Program-made: the position numbers and the translations under genes
In this document: positions 42,199-50,975 of the stretch, piece after piece
Layout: the number at the start of each line of letters is the position of its first letter
Numbering within the stretch: position 1 is the first letter of the stretch
The notes under the pieces: generated by a model
What the model was told of the DNA's origin: nothing
The model's database searches: none
Seen by the model: only the letters and a program-made list of their open reading frames with translations
Assembly (NCBI GenBank): GCA_014859965.1
Contig: JACZKQ010000169.1
Coordinates: 1-64,000, forward strand
Origin: Phycisphaerae bacterium
GTDB lineage: Bacteria > Planctomycetota > Phycisphaerae > Sedimentisphaerales > Anaerohalosphaeraceae
DNA length: 64,000 nt
Direction: 5' to 3'

Positions 42199-43569
42199 TC
42201 AGACCTCGTCAAGTCCGAAACCCTTGCGCGCCGGCAGATTGACGTACTCGTTCGCCACGTCATTGTTCGTAACTTTCATGTTCCTGCCGTCCCAGAGGAG
42301 CTTGGCGCCGACGATTTCCCGTCGAAGCGAAAGGTTGCCCATGACCACCATCTCTGTCAACGGACCTGAATAATCGAAGTGCGAGCAGGCCGCCTCGAGT
42401 TTGCCTTTGCAGGCATCTACCCAGTTCTGCTCGTGGCCGCCCTCGACGCGCGGCAGCGTCTTTGCCGGACGCTTATATTCCTTCATCAGGGCTTCGGGAA
42501 TCAGCCGCGGGCTGTCGCCGGTTTCACCGCACCGCAACAGGCCCTTATCGCCGACAAAGAGCACGTTGCTACTGGCCTGCTCCAGGCTGCGTCCTTCTTC
42601 GAGCATCGCCGGACGTTCAGGCTTGCGGCCGCCGTCGTACCATACCAGTTTCACCGCCGGCATGCCTTCGCGGGCCGGGAATTCATACGTTACGGTCGAC
42701 GCCTTCGGGAACGTTTCGTCGTTCACCTCGGTCGCCTCGGCCTGGACACTCGTCGGATATTTCAGTTTCAAAGCAGCGAACACCGGATCGCACACGTGGC
42801 ACGCCATGTCCGCAAGCGCCCCGCCTCCAAAATCCCACCAGCCGCGCCAACTGAACGGCAGATAGCAGGGATGGTACGGACGCAGCGGCGAACCCGCCAG
42901 CCACAGATCCCAGTCGAGTTCGGCGGGCACGGGCGGCGTATCCTTCGGCCGATCGAGGCCCTGCGGCCATATGGGCCTGTTCGTCCACGCGTGGACCTCT
43001 CGAACATCGCCGATTGCCCCATCCCAGATCCACTCGCAGATCAGGCGAACGCCTTCGCCCGAGCGACCCTGGTTGCCCATCTGGGTCTTGACCTTATACT
43101 TGCGCGCCGCCTCCGTCAGCATACGTGCCTCATAGACCGTGCGCGTCAGCGGCTTCTGTACATAAACGTGTTTGCCGCGCTTCATGGCCGCCATCGCCGC
43201 AGGGGCATGAACGTGATCCGGCGCGGCGATGATCACCGCCTCGATCTCTTTCTGCTTCTCCAGCATCTGCCGGAAGTCTTTCCACCTTCTGGCATTCGGA
43301 AAACGCTCGTACGTTTCCTTGGCGCGCCTGTCGTCCACATCGCAAAGACCGACAATATTCTCATTGCGGCAGGCATTGGTGTTGGCCGATCCCATTCCGC
43401 CGGCGCCGATCGTCGCAATGTTCAGCTTTTCACTCGGGGGCGTGTTGCCCGGCCCACCCAGAACATGTCGCGGGACAATCATGAAGGCGGCGACTCCGCC
43501 CGCCCCGGAGGCGAGGAACTGCCGCCTGGAAAGGCTGTTGCCTTTAGCGGTAATTTTCTGATTCGCCAT
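42199..43569 (-). CDS. Tat-exported Gfo/Idh/MocA oxidoreductase, pair member B
   Basis: 456 residues from the ATG at 43569, after GAGGAA; a GTG five codons earlier overlaps this site. Tat signal S-R-R-Q-F-L at 14-19. Nucleotide site G-A-G-G-M-G at 55-60. Catalytic segment Y-V-Q-K-P-L-T-R (138-140 is Q-K-P): Glu replaced by Gln, lysine kept. The substrate-domain motif is W-D-F-G-G-G-A-L-A-D-M-A-C-H. It shares the motif Q-M-G-N-Q-G-(H/R) and the overall layout with member A, which retains E-K-P, so the pair may have split roles. It is the first gene of the operon that ends at 37709; no clear promoter was found in the 179 bases upstream. Confidence 0.87.
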   Translation of the reverse strand: MANQKITAKGNSLSRRQFLASGAGGVAAFMIVPRHVLGGPGNTPPSEKLNIATIGAGGMGSANTNACRNENIVGLCDVDDRRAKETYERFPNARRWKDFRQMLEKQKEIEAVIIAAPDHVHAPAAMAAMKRGKHVYVQKPLTRTVYEARMLTEAARKYKVKTQMGNQGRSGEGVRLICEWIWDGAIGDVREVHAWTNRPIWPQGLDRPKDTPPVPAELDWDLWLAGSPLRPYHPCYLPFSWRGWWDFGGGALADMACHVCDPVFAALKLKYPTSVQAEATEVNDETFPKASTVTYEFPAREGMPAVKLVWYDGGRKPERPAMLEEGRSLEQASSNVLFVGDKGLLRCGETGDSPRLIPEALMKEYKRPAKTLPRVEGGHEQNWVDACKGKLEAACSHFDYSGPLTEMVVMGNLSLRREIVGAKLLWDGRNMKVTNNDVANEYVNLPARKGFGLDEV

Positions 43570-43688
43570 GCTTCTATTCCTCACAATGGGCTGCCACTGC
43601 CACCAATAATAACGTCTCAGGCATCCGGATTATTGCCGCCTCCTGACGAACAGGTTGATCGCGTTTTGACCACTGCATTTTTTGTCAG

Positions 43689-43720
43689 CAGACCGCACTT
43701 CGGAGTTCATGTGCAGTCTG
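43689..43720 (-). other. Imperfect hairpin between two operons
   Basis: Arms 43689-43698 and 43711-43720 pair with one mismatch around a 12-base loop, between the stop at 43749 and the start at 43569. No T-run follows on the minus strand. It may mark the end of the operon that starts at 54751. Confidence 0.35.
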
Positions 43721-43748
43721 AATCGCCTTCGGTGACCCAGACAGGGAG

Positions 43749-44783
43749 TTATTCCACCTCGACGAGCCAGATATTACGGTATTGAACAGGATCGCCGTGA
43801 TCCTGCAGATATATGCCGCCTGGCTTTAACTCGTCGGCGTCCAGTCCCCCCCCGGTCGGGCCCGGGATTTCCAATTTGTCGTGTATTGTAACACCGTTGT
43901 GGATGACAGTCAAGCGGGCGTTGTCGGTTTTCTTTTGGCTGTTATCGGACTGCGGGGCCATGAAGGCGATGTCGTAGGTCTGCCACTGCCCGGGCGGGGC
44001 GCACATGTTGACGCGGGGACGGGCGACTCTGTAGATGCCGCCGCACTCATTGTCAAGGCCTTCGAGGCCGTAACTGTCGAGGACCTGCAGTTCATAGCGG
44101 CCCTGCAGGTAAACGCCGCTGTTGCCGCGGGCCTGCCCGCGCTTCGTCGGCATATAAGGAGTGCGGAACTCCACATGAAGTTTGTAATTGGTGAACGTAC
44201 GATGCGTGACGATGCCGCCTTTGGCGACCTGCATCGCGCCGTCTACAATCGGCCAGCTAATGGGGCCGTCCTTGTCGGGATGTCGCCATTGCTTGGTGTC
44301 TTTGCCGTCGAACAGTACGATGGCGCCTTTCGGGGGCTTCTGGCCAAGGGACGGCGACAGGCGAACGACGCGGCGCATGTCAAAGCTGCCGCCGCCTTCG
44401 CCGCTGTAGCGGCCTTTGAAGGTCGTGCCGTCGAAGCGGCCTTCGCCCCGGACGTTGTGGCCTGCGACGCCGGCGAATGTCACCTTGCCGCCGTCAAGAG
44501 TTGCTTCGAGGACGCCGGCTGGTTCCAGCCCCATGTCGAATGCGTCAAGGATGTTAATGCGGTAGCTGTTGTCGCCGAGGCCGATTGCCTGTGCGGCAAA
44601 CTCGGTGGTGAATCCGTCGTCGCCGGTGTAGGTCCCCACCCAGTCGCCTATAAAGGCGTCGCCGGTGGCGGCGGTGAGATCGCCTGCGGTCTGCGTTTTC
44701 ATCTGCGGCGTGCAGGAGCAGAGCGCTGCGCACAGCACCACGGCGATCAGAGAACGCGTCCATGTTCTTGCCTGTGTATTCAT
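43749..44783 (-). CDS. DUF1080 lipoprotein with extra N-terminal beta domain
   Basis: 344 residues from the ATG at 44783, after AAAGGA. The signal ends in L-C-S-C, a plausible lipobox (Cys24). Residues about 45-140 (I-G-D-W-V-G-T-Y-T-G-D-D-G-F then G-E-G-R-F-D-G-T-T-F-K-G-R-Y) form a small beta domain not usual in DUF1080 proteins. Residues about 155-342 are DUF1080: I-V-L-F-D-G-K-D-T-K-Q-W, V-E-F-R-T-P-Y, N-S-G-V-Y-L-Q-G-R-Y-E-L-Q-V-L-D-S and G-G-I-Y-L-Q-D-H-G-D-P-V-Q-Y-R-N. It probably acts on keto-glycosides at the membrane surface. It is the last gene of the 54751 operon. Confidence 0.82.
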   Translation of the reverse strand: MNTQARTWTRSLIAVVLCAALCSCTPQMKTQTAGDLTAATGDAFIGDWVGTYTGDDGFTTEFAAQAIGLGDNSYRINILDAFDMGLEPAGVLEATLDGGKVTFAGVAGHNVRGEGRFDGTTFKGRYSGEGGGSFDMRRVVRLSPSLGQKPPKGAIVLFDGKDTKQWRHPDKDGPISWPIVDGAMQVAKGGIVTHRTFTNYKLHVEFRTPYMPTKRGQARGNSGVYLQGRYELQVLDSYGLEGLDNECGGIYRVARPRVNMCAPPGQWQTYDIAFMAPQSDNSQKKTDNARLTVIHNGVTIHDKLEIPGPTGGGLDADELKPGGIYLQDHGDPVQYRNIWLVEVE

Positions 44784-44797
44784 TGCGAGATTTCCTT

Positions 44798-47698
44798 TCA
44801 ATTTGTCTCGGTCACATCCGCGGCGGCCGATTTGCCGTCCATGCGGTCGATGGTTTCCTGGGCCTGGCGTCGCAGGACGTCGTTGGTTGTGAGGTCGAGG
44901 ACCTTTGCGAGTGCGGCTTTGGCCAACTGCGGGCTTTGTTCGGCAATACCTGAGGCGATGCCGATGACGGCGGCCTGAGCTTCCGGCGCGAGGGTCTTCT
45001 CCTGCATGTATTCTACGGCGAGGTCGAGGGCGGCGACTTCCTTGACGGTCGCAATACCGGCCAGGACCATACGTTTTTCGGTGATGCCTGCGGCAATATC
45101 CATTGCCTTGCGGAAGCGTGCGATGGTGCCGGTTGGATTCGTTTTGGCGTCGAGACTCGCCAACGCGACGTAGCCGCGGAGGGCGAGGATTCTCTGTTTG
45201 GGTTCGCCTGCATTGGTGGCGATTTCGAGGAGCGCGTCGGCTGGTTTGGAATTGGGCCAGCCGCTTATGGCTTTGATCGCGGATTCTTTGACGGCGGCGT
45301 TGTCATCCTTGAGTCCCATGTACAGGGCAAGAAACGCGTTATCTTCCCCAATACGTCCAAGAACGCTCAGCAGCGACGCCTTCACCGTCGGATCCGCGGC
45401 CTTTTCGAATGCCGCTATCACAGGCGCGGTTTTCCGCGTCTTGTCTTCAATCCTGGCTGCGGCAGCGGCGGCCGTACGCTCCGCCTCGCTCCGCACGGTG
45501 CTGTTTTGCACTCCCGCCAGAAGCCCAACCAGCGTCTCCAGTTCGTCCGGGCCCGCCGCCGTCTGGAGGGTTTTGTAGCTTTCGAGCTGGACCTTGGCCG
45601 ACGGATCGACGGCGGTCTTGAGCAGCGTCTGCATCGCCCCCTGAATATTGCGCTGGCTGATGCTGCGTATCAGTTCGACTTTGGCCGCTTCCGGGGCGCT
45701 GTCGATGGTTTGCAGAATCGTCGCATCCACCTCGGGGTCGCGCATACTGTAGAGGCTCTCGCGGGCGGCGAGCCGCTCGGCGCCAATGGCGCTTCCCGCG
45801 GCTTCGGCGAGCAGCGCAACCGTGGTCTTGTCGCCCAGCGACGCCAGGGCTTTGTAAGCTGCAACGCGCACGTCCGCGATATCGCTTGCTACAGAGGCGA
45901 CGACCGCGTCCTTTGCAACGGCGCTGCCGCGGTTGGCCAGGGCGGTGATCAACTGAACCTGTCCTGCGGGGGCGAGATTGGACAGTTGGCCGGCCAGCGA
46001 TTGAAGCTCGGCATCCTCCCGGATTTCGCCGACCAGGCCGAAGGCGATTTCCTGCATCGCCGGGTCGCCGGCCTTGATGACTTCGAGAATAATTTCGCCT
46101 GCCTTGTCGGGGATCGAATAGACCGTTCCCCGTAGGGCGGCGCTGCGAATGACCTGCGGTATGTTCGAACTGTACAACTCGCGGTAGATCATGAGCGCCT
46201 CTTCGTTTTGGCCGGCATCTATGAGACCGTCGGCACAGTTGAGATAGGCGTCAAGGACGAGCATCTGCAGGTCGCCGGTAGTGGCGTCTTTGGCCTTGGC
46301 CAGGGCGGCCCGGGCTTCTGCGCCGGCGATCTGGCCCAAGGCGGCGACCGCGGCGGAAGCGACTTCGGCATCCGCGTCAGCAATGAGTTGGGCCAGTATG
46401 GGGACGCTTTTCGCGTCGCCGCGCAGGCCGAGCGTGCTGATGACGCCGACCTTTTCGACGCCTTTGGTTCTGCCGAGCGTGTCGCGCAGGACGACATCGA
46501 CGCCTTCACCGGGTATCCGTTCCAGGGCGTATCGCGCCATGTCGGACGTTTCGGGGTCGACCAGCATGCCGGCCAAAACCTGGGCCGACAACTCCGAACC
46601 GATAATGCTCAGATTGCTGCACACGAACTGTTTGCTTGCAAGGGTTGCCTGGGATTGAAGGAACTCCAGCAGTTGCTTCTCAACGATGCGGAGATGATCT
46701 GTTCCTTCAATCCCTCGGATAAAATCCGAGAGTTGTGTCAATGCCTCCCTGCTCTTGCCGTAATCGTATGCTGAAACCTCGGTCAGGATATCCTTCAGCG
46801 CCTCGGTATCCACTGCCGCCGGCGGCAAGCCCTGCGGAAGCGGTATTGGGGTGGTGTCAACGTCAAGATCGCCCAGCGCAAACTGCAGGCCGTCAAGATA
46901 ATGCTGCAGCAGCGGCGTCCACCACGTGAGATCGTTATTGTGCCCCAGGGAACCGTAGAACAGCCGTCCCTTGCCCACACTCTTGACCCACGTGATGCCG
47001 ACGTCCTTATTCTTGTGCTTGCCGCCGTCGATGCCGGCGGTCCTCGCATCGCTCATGTCGAGGCTCATCAGCACACGCGCCTTCTGCCGCGAATAAAGCG
47101 GCGGGTCGGTAAGATAAATCTCATCCTTGACCTTGAAGCCCTTGCCCGCAAAGACCTTCAGGAGCGGGTGGTCCGGATCGTCGAGCTTGACGGCGACCGT
47201 ATCTCCGGCATTCCAGGGGTGGCCCGTGAACTTGCCGCCCATGATCTCCTGCATTTCGGGCCAATCGTAAAAATTGTCGCTGGCTGCGTGGATGCCCATG
47301 ACGCCCTTGCCGCCCTTGAGGAAATCCATGATGCTCGTTTGGATAACCGGGTCTTCCTGTTTGAGCTTAAGATGCGTCGTGTTGTTAAGGACCAGCGCAT
47401 CGAACTTATGCAGGTTTTCCGGCTTGAGCATGTTGATGTCATAGCTGACGGTGGCTTTGTAAGCGCCGGTCTTTTCACCCATTGCGACGAGGGCCTGGTC
47501 CCAGTAGGGAATGGAGGAGTGCTTAAAACCCTTGCACAGGCTGAAAACCAGCACCGTCCGAGGTTTGGCCGGTTGCCGGGTGGCCTTTGCCGGGGCCGCC
47601 GCCTTGATTTTCGCGATCTCCTCATCGGACACCGCGAAGCAGGAGCTGCAGAATACCATCAGCAGCACCGCCATGCACGTTTTCTTAACCCAATTCAT
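44798..47698 (-). CDS. Exported ThuA domain fused to a long HEAT-repeat solenoid
   Basis: 966 residues from the ATG at 47698, seven bases after AGGAGA. Residues 1-22 are a signal (V-L-L-M-V-F-C-S-S-C-F-A), possibly a lipobox at Cys20. The ThuA domain covers about 48-295, with V-L-V-F-S-L-C-K-G-F-K-H, F-D-A-L-V-L-N-N-T-T, V-M-G-I-H-A-A and H-P-W-N-A-G-D, very like the single-domain protein at 28275. Residues about 320-960 are helical repeats of 30-35 residues with Ala/Leu-rich HEAT spacing (A-V-A-A-L-G-Q-I-A, A-Y-K-A-L-A-S-L-G-D). Large planctomycete dehydrogenase-type proteins also carry HEAT, but no haem C-x-x-C-H is present. The solenoid could be a docking scaffold. Confidence 0.85.
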   Translation of the reverse strand: MNWVKKTCMAVLLMVFCSSCFAVSDEEIAKIKAAAPAKATRQPAKPRTVLVFSLCKGFKHSSIPYWDQALVAMGEKTGAYKATVSYDINMLKPENLHKFDALVLNNTTHLKLKQEDPVIQTSIMDFLKGGKGVMGIHAASDNFYDWPEMQEIMGGKFTGHPWNAGDTVAVKLDDPDHPLLKVFAGKGFKVKDEIYLTDPPLYSRQKARVLMSLDMSDARTAGIDGGKHKNKDVGITWVKSVGKGRLFYGSLGHNNDLTWWTPLLQHYLDGLQFALGDLDVDTTPIPLPQGLPPAAVDTEALKDILTEVSAYDYGKSREALTQLSDFIRGIEGTDHLRIVEKQLLEFLQSQATLASKQFVCSNLSIIGSELSAQVLAGMLVDPETSDMARYALERIPGEGVDVVLRDTLGRTKGVEKVGVISTLGLRGDAKSVPILAQLIADADAEVASAAVAALGQIAGAEARAALAKAKDATTGDLQMLVLDAYLNCADGLIDAGQNEEALMIYRELYSSNIPQVIRSAALRGTVYSIPDKAGEIILEVIKAGDPAMQEIAFGLVGEIREDAELQSLAGQLSNLAPAGQVQLITALANRGSAVAKDAVVASVASDIADVRVAAYKALASLGDKTTVALLAEAAGSAIGAERLAARESLYSMRDPEVDATILQTIDSAPEAAKVELIRSISQRNIQGAMQTLLKTAVDPSAKVQLESYKTLQTAAGPDELETLVGLLAGVQNSTVRSEAERTAAAAAARIEDKTRKTAPVIAAFEKAADPTVKASLLSVLGRIGEDNAFLALYMGLKDDNAAVKESAIKAISGWPNSKPADALLEIATNAGEPKQRILALRGYVALASLDAKTNPTGTIARFRKAMDIAAGITEKRMVLAGIATVKEVAALDLAVEYMQEKTLAPEAQAAVIGIASGIAEQSPQLAKAALAKVLDLTTNDVLRRQAQETIDRMDGKSAAADVTETN

Positions 47699-47735
47699 TC
47701 GATCTCTCCTGTTCTGATTTATGGTAACTTCTGAT

Positions 47736-47756
47736 CGGGCCGTCGTTACCGGCCCG
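47736..47756 (-). other. Intercistronic hairpin after the DUF1080-DUF1080-ThuA gene
   Basis: A 7-bp GC stem (47736-47742 with 47750-47756) and 7-base loop overlap the last codons and stop of the gene at 47746. No T-run follows, so RNA processing or stability is more likely than termination. Confidence 0.45.
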
Positions 47757-49587
47757 CACACCATCGGATGGCCATTGTCACGATGCGCTGGAAGTTGGGA
47801 TTGGCGTAGGCCTTTGCGTCATGGCCGAGCTGCAAACCGCAAACCCGCGCCGGACCAGCGTTTTTAACCCAGCAGACCTCGCGGTTGCTGGTGGGTTCGT
47901 CGGTGGTCAGCAGCACGCGGTTGTCGGCGCCCATCCAGCACTTGCCGTAGGTCTCGTCGTGAATGACGAAGTCCTTGAGATCGCGTGTGATCATGTGATT
48001 GTTGTCTGCGACCTTAATCGGCATGTCGACATCGTGCTTGTAGACGCTGGTCGGCCATTGTTTGCCGTCAAAAGACGCCGGCGAGGTGAAGAATCGCGTG
48101 CCGACGATCCGGGCATACTCGTCCCAGCCGCCGTAGGCCGCCATCGCATGATGCATCATCAGCACGCCGACGCCTTTGTCGAGCAGCTTCTTGAAGTTGG
48201 CGCGACGCTTCTCGGAAATATTCTGCGTCATATTGTAAAGGACGATAACGTCATAGTCCCAGTTGCTGATGTCTTCGAAGAGTTCGCTGTGGTCCTTCAG
48301 GTCAAAATTGACGGCGGCGATATCCTCGTGGCCCTTGAACACATCATGGAATTCCTTGTCGAAGCCGTGGCCGCCGATGACGACGACGACCTTGATGACA
48401 GGATCGACAGGCTCGCCCTTGATGCGGATGTTACGCCACTCGACCGTTGCGGGCGAATCGCCTTTGAATCCGTGGACCTGGAGGCCGATGAAGCCGAGAC
48501 GGCTGGTATCATCCTTTTCGTGGGCCACGGGGATGTCATTGACCCACGTGCGGATGCTGTCGCCGAGGCAGAGGACGTTGAACTTGTTCCACTGGCCGTC
48601 CTTGAAGGCGGCGTTGGCGACAGGGTCCTTGCGGTTCTGGCTGAGCCAGCCGGTGCGGGCCTCGTCGTAGATGTAGCCGGCGCTGCCGTTGGTGGCGATT
48701 TCGACCTGGTAGCCGTGGACACGGTAGTTGCGGTATTCCTTGAAGCTGTTGGAGCGGACCTGCACGCCCGAGTTGAGGCGGCTGTCGACCTTGACCTCGA
48801 ATTCCAGCGCGAAGTCGCCGTAGAGTTTCTCGGTGCAGAGGAAGGAGTTGGGGCTGCCCGCGACGGTTGTGCCGAGGATGGCGCCGTCCTTTACTTCATA
48901 TTTGGCCGTGCCGTTTTTCTGGACCCAGCCGTCGAGATTCCTGCCGTTGAACAGGTCTCTCCATTCAAACGGACAATCCAGCGGCTTGATCATGATGTTC
49001 TTGTAGTGAATAACGCTGTCGGGATCGTGCCCCTGTATGGCCACCGTGCCGCTGGACAGTTTGCGGGCGCCGGTGACGCCCTCGGGCTCCGTATAATCGA
49101 CGGTGACCTTGCCGTTGACCTTGATGATGATGCGCTTGCCCTGGACGATGACATGCTGCGTGAACCACTCGCCGTCTTTGGAGGGGGCGTTGTCTATTAC
49201 ATCGACAACACCGTACAGGCCGCCGGTCTTCTTGCGGTCGCTGTGGGTCGTATTGACCTGGACTTCATAGCCTTTGTCCGGCCAGCCGCTTTCCTGATAT
49301 TCCGTGTGGAAATACATGCCCGAGTTGGCTTTCGGGAAGGTCTTGACGTCGGCTTTCCATTCGAAATTCCTGAAATTGGCGCCGCCCACGGGTCCCACGT
49401 AGAACAGATGGCTTCGCGGGCCGTCAACGACAAGCAAGCCGTCCTTCACGCTGAAGGTTCCCGCGTTCTCGTTAGCCCTCCAGCCGTTGAGATTCTCGCC
49501 GTTGAAGATCGAAACCCAGCCGTCCTCGGCGGCCTTGCAGCAAGCCGCACACACCAACACACCAAACAACAAACAAAGCTTCTTCAT
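47746..49587 (-). CDS. Exported triple-domain protein: DUF1080-DUF1080-ThuA
   Basis: 613 residues from the ATG at 49587, after AGGAG; about 42 codons of open frame upstream belong to the preceding gene's shadow. Signal at 1-20 with Cys-Cys, possibly a lipobox. DUF1080 unit 1 covers about 23-200 (W-V-S-I-F-N-G-E-N-L-N-G-W, N-S-G-M-Y-F-H-T, V-A-I-Q-G-H-D-P). Unit 2 covers about 205-395 (W-R-D-L-F-N-G-R-N-L-D-G-W, N-S-G-V-Q-V-R, L-Q-V-H-G-F). Residues about 400-613 are a ThuA-type domain (V-V-V-I-G-G-H-G-F, G-V-L-M-M-H-H-A, R-V-C-G-L-Q-L-G-H-D-A). This combines predicted keto-glycoside-cleaving and ThuA functions. It begins 10 bases after a Gfo/Idh/MocA stop. Confidence 0.87.
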   Translation of the reverse strand: MKKLCLLFGVLVCAACCKAAEDGWVSIFNGENLNGWRANENAGTFSVKDGLLVVDGPRSHLFYVGPVGGANFRNFEWKADVKTFPKANSGMYFHTEYQESGWPDKGYEVQVNTTHSDRKKTGGLYGVVDVIDNAPSKDGEWFTQHVIVQGKRIIIKVNGKVTVDYTEPEGVTGARKLSSGTVAIQGHDPDSVIHYKNIMIKPLDCPFEWRDLFNGRNLDGWVQKNGTAKYEVKDGAILGTTVAGSPNSFLCTEKLYGDFALEFEVKVDSRLNSGVQVRSNSFKEYRNYRVHGYQVEIATNGSAGYIYDEARTGWLSQNRKDPVANAAFKDGQWNKFNVLCLGDSIRTWVNDIPVAHEKDDTSRLGFIGLQVHGFKGDSPATVEWRNIRIKGEPVDPVIKVVVVIGGHGFDKEFHDVFKGHEDIAAVNFDLKDHSELFEDISNWDYDVIVLYNMTQNISEKRRANFKKLLDKGVGVLMMHHAMAAYGGWDEYARIVGTRFFTSPASFDGKQWPTSVYKHDVDMPIKVADNNHMITRDLKDFVIHDETYGKCWMGADNRVLLTTDEPTSNREVCWVKNAGPARVCGLQLGHDAKAYANPNFQRIVTMAIRWCAGR

Positions 49588-49597
49588 CGATCCGCTC

Positions 49598-50917
49598 CTA
49601 AAGTTTCCATGGACTGCGCATCGGGCGCGACAGCATGCGATCCGCCGCCGGATCGTCGATGAACCGTTCGCGTTTCCAGTCCCATTTGAGTTTCTTTTCC
49701 AGCCGTGTGGCAATGTCGCTCAACTGGCACAGCGTATCGGCGGCGACGGCGTCCTCGATCCCGCAGACGGTTGCCGCACGCGTCCGCATGCAGTCGAGCA
49801 GATTCCGCTGGTGATGCGTGCTCTTGTAGAGGCGGGTGTCGTTGGGGCCGAACTCGGTTGTGAGCAGGCTTTGCGGGTGCGCATTGATGCCGCCGCGGTC
49901 GACGTGAACCCACCCTTCCGTACCCTCAAATGCGGTGCCGTGGTCGCTCGTGCGGCCATAGCGCTTCTTCCATTCCTCAGGGAACGGATACCCCGTAAAG
50001 TTCATCCGAACCCCGCTCTCGAACTGCACCTTCACGTCCCAGTTCAGAGCCGTATTCGCCACGCCCTCAGTTGGAAAGACGCCGGCGCCTTTGATCTCAA
50101 GGTTGCAGGCGGTTTTGTCCCCGCCGCCCCAGAGGGCGATATCCAGCGGATGAACACCCCAGCCGGCGATGAACCCCAGGGCATAATCGGAGATGAACCA
50201 CCAGAGGCTGTTGGAGGAGCGATCCTTGGTGTAAGGCGTCGCCGGGGCCGGCCCGAGCCAGAAGTCGTAATTGAGCCATTCGGGGACCGGGACCACTTCG
50301 GGCGAACCGCCCGCGCTGCTGCCGGGACTCCAGACGTTGATGGTTTTTAATTCGCCGATCTTACCGTTACGGACCAGCTCGCAGGCCTGCAAAAATTGCC
50401 GGTCCGACCGCTGCTGGGTGCCGAACTGAAAAACGGTGCCGTAGCGTTTACAGGCGGCGCGAAGTGCCTGGTCCTGAGCCATGCTCAGGCCCATCGGCTT
50501 TTCGAGATACACATCCTTTTTCGCCCTCGCCGCCGCAATGGCATGCAGCACATGCCAGTGATCGCAACTGGCGATCGATACCCCGTCGATATCGTCGCGC
50601 GCCAGCAATTCCCGGAAGTCGCCATATGCCGCACAGCCCGTATCGCCGTAGTGCGCGTCCACAAGCGCCTTGCGATCCGCCAAGACGTTGCTCTTGACGT
50701 CACACACCGCCACAACCCGTGCATCGTTCTGGGCCATGAAGCCCCGCATGACGCCCGTGCCCTGCGGCCCGACGCCGATGGCGCCCATGGCTATTTTGTT
50801 GCTCGGAGCGATGGCGCCGCCCTGCCCAAGCACCGAAGACGGCACCACATAGGGAAAGGCCAACGCGCCGACGGATGCCTTCAGGAACGTGCGACGCTTC
50901 ACTGTTTGATTCGCCAT
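49598..50917 (-). CDS. Tat-exported Gfo/Idh/MocA oxidoreductase
   Basis: 439 residues from the ATG at 50917, after AAAGGG. Tat signal V-K-R-R-T-F-L at 6-12. Nucleotide site G-V-G-P-Q-G at 48-53. Catalytic E-K-P at 139-141 (V-Y-L-E-K-P-M-G-L). Substrate motif W-G-V-H-P-L-D-I-A-L-W-G-G-G-D. The C-terminus ends S-R-P-M-R-S-P-W-K-L. It differs from the neighbours in lacking the D-T-G-P segment after the substrate motif. It is third of three consecutive oxidoreductases in the operon and lies 10 bases before the DUF1080-DUF1080-ThuA gene. Confidence 0.88.
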   Translation of the reverse strand: MANQTVKRRTFLKASVGALAFPYVVPSSVLGQGGAIAPSNKIAMGAIGVGPQGTGVMRGFMAQNDARVVAVCDVKSNVLADRKALVDAHYGDTGCAAYGDFRELLARDDIDGVSIASCDHWHVLHAIAAARAKKDVYLEKPMGLSMAQDQALRAACKRYGTVFQFGTQQRSDRQFLQACELVRNGKIGELKTINVWSPGSSAGGSPEVVPVPEWLNYDFWLGPAPATPYTKDRSSNSLWWFISDYALGFIAGWGVHPLDIALWGGGDKTACNLEIKGAGVFPTEGVANTALNWDVKVQFESGVRMNFTGYPFPEEWKKRYGRTSDHGTAFEGTEGWVHVDRGGINAHPQSLLTTEFGPNDTRLYKSTHHQRNLLDCMRTRAATVCGIEDAVAADTLCQLSDIATRLEKKLKWDWKRERFIDDPAADRMLSRPMRSPWKL

Positions 50918-50938
50918 AATACGCCCTTTCAATAATAG

Positions 50939-50959
50939 GGGCGACCCTTGCGGTCGCCC
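50939..50959 (-). other. Intercistronic 8-bp hairpin between two oxidoreductase genes
   Basis: GGGCGACC at 50939-50946 pairs perfectly with 50952-50959 around a 5-base loop, in the 58-base gap before the start at 50917. The strong GC stem has no T-run. It may be an RNA-processing or REP-like element that sets relative expression. Confidence 0.55.
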
Positions 50960-50975
50960 GTCCTTCGCAACCGTC

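Noticed and set aside
47821-49662. 613-codon plus-strand frame opposite the DUF1080-DUF1080-ThuA gene
   Set aside because: It is the antisense shadow of a gene with clear domains and signal peptide. High GC content leaves long open frames opposite real genes, as also at 25850-27136, 29205-30482, 31926-33293, 39327-40733 and 51189-52748.
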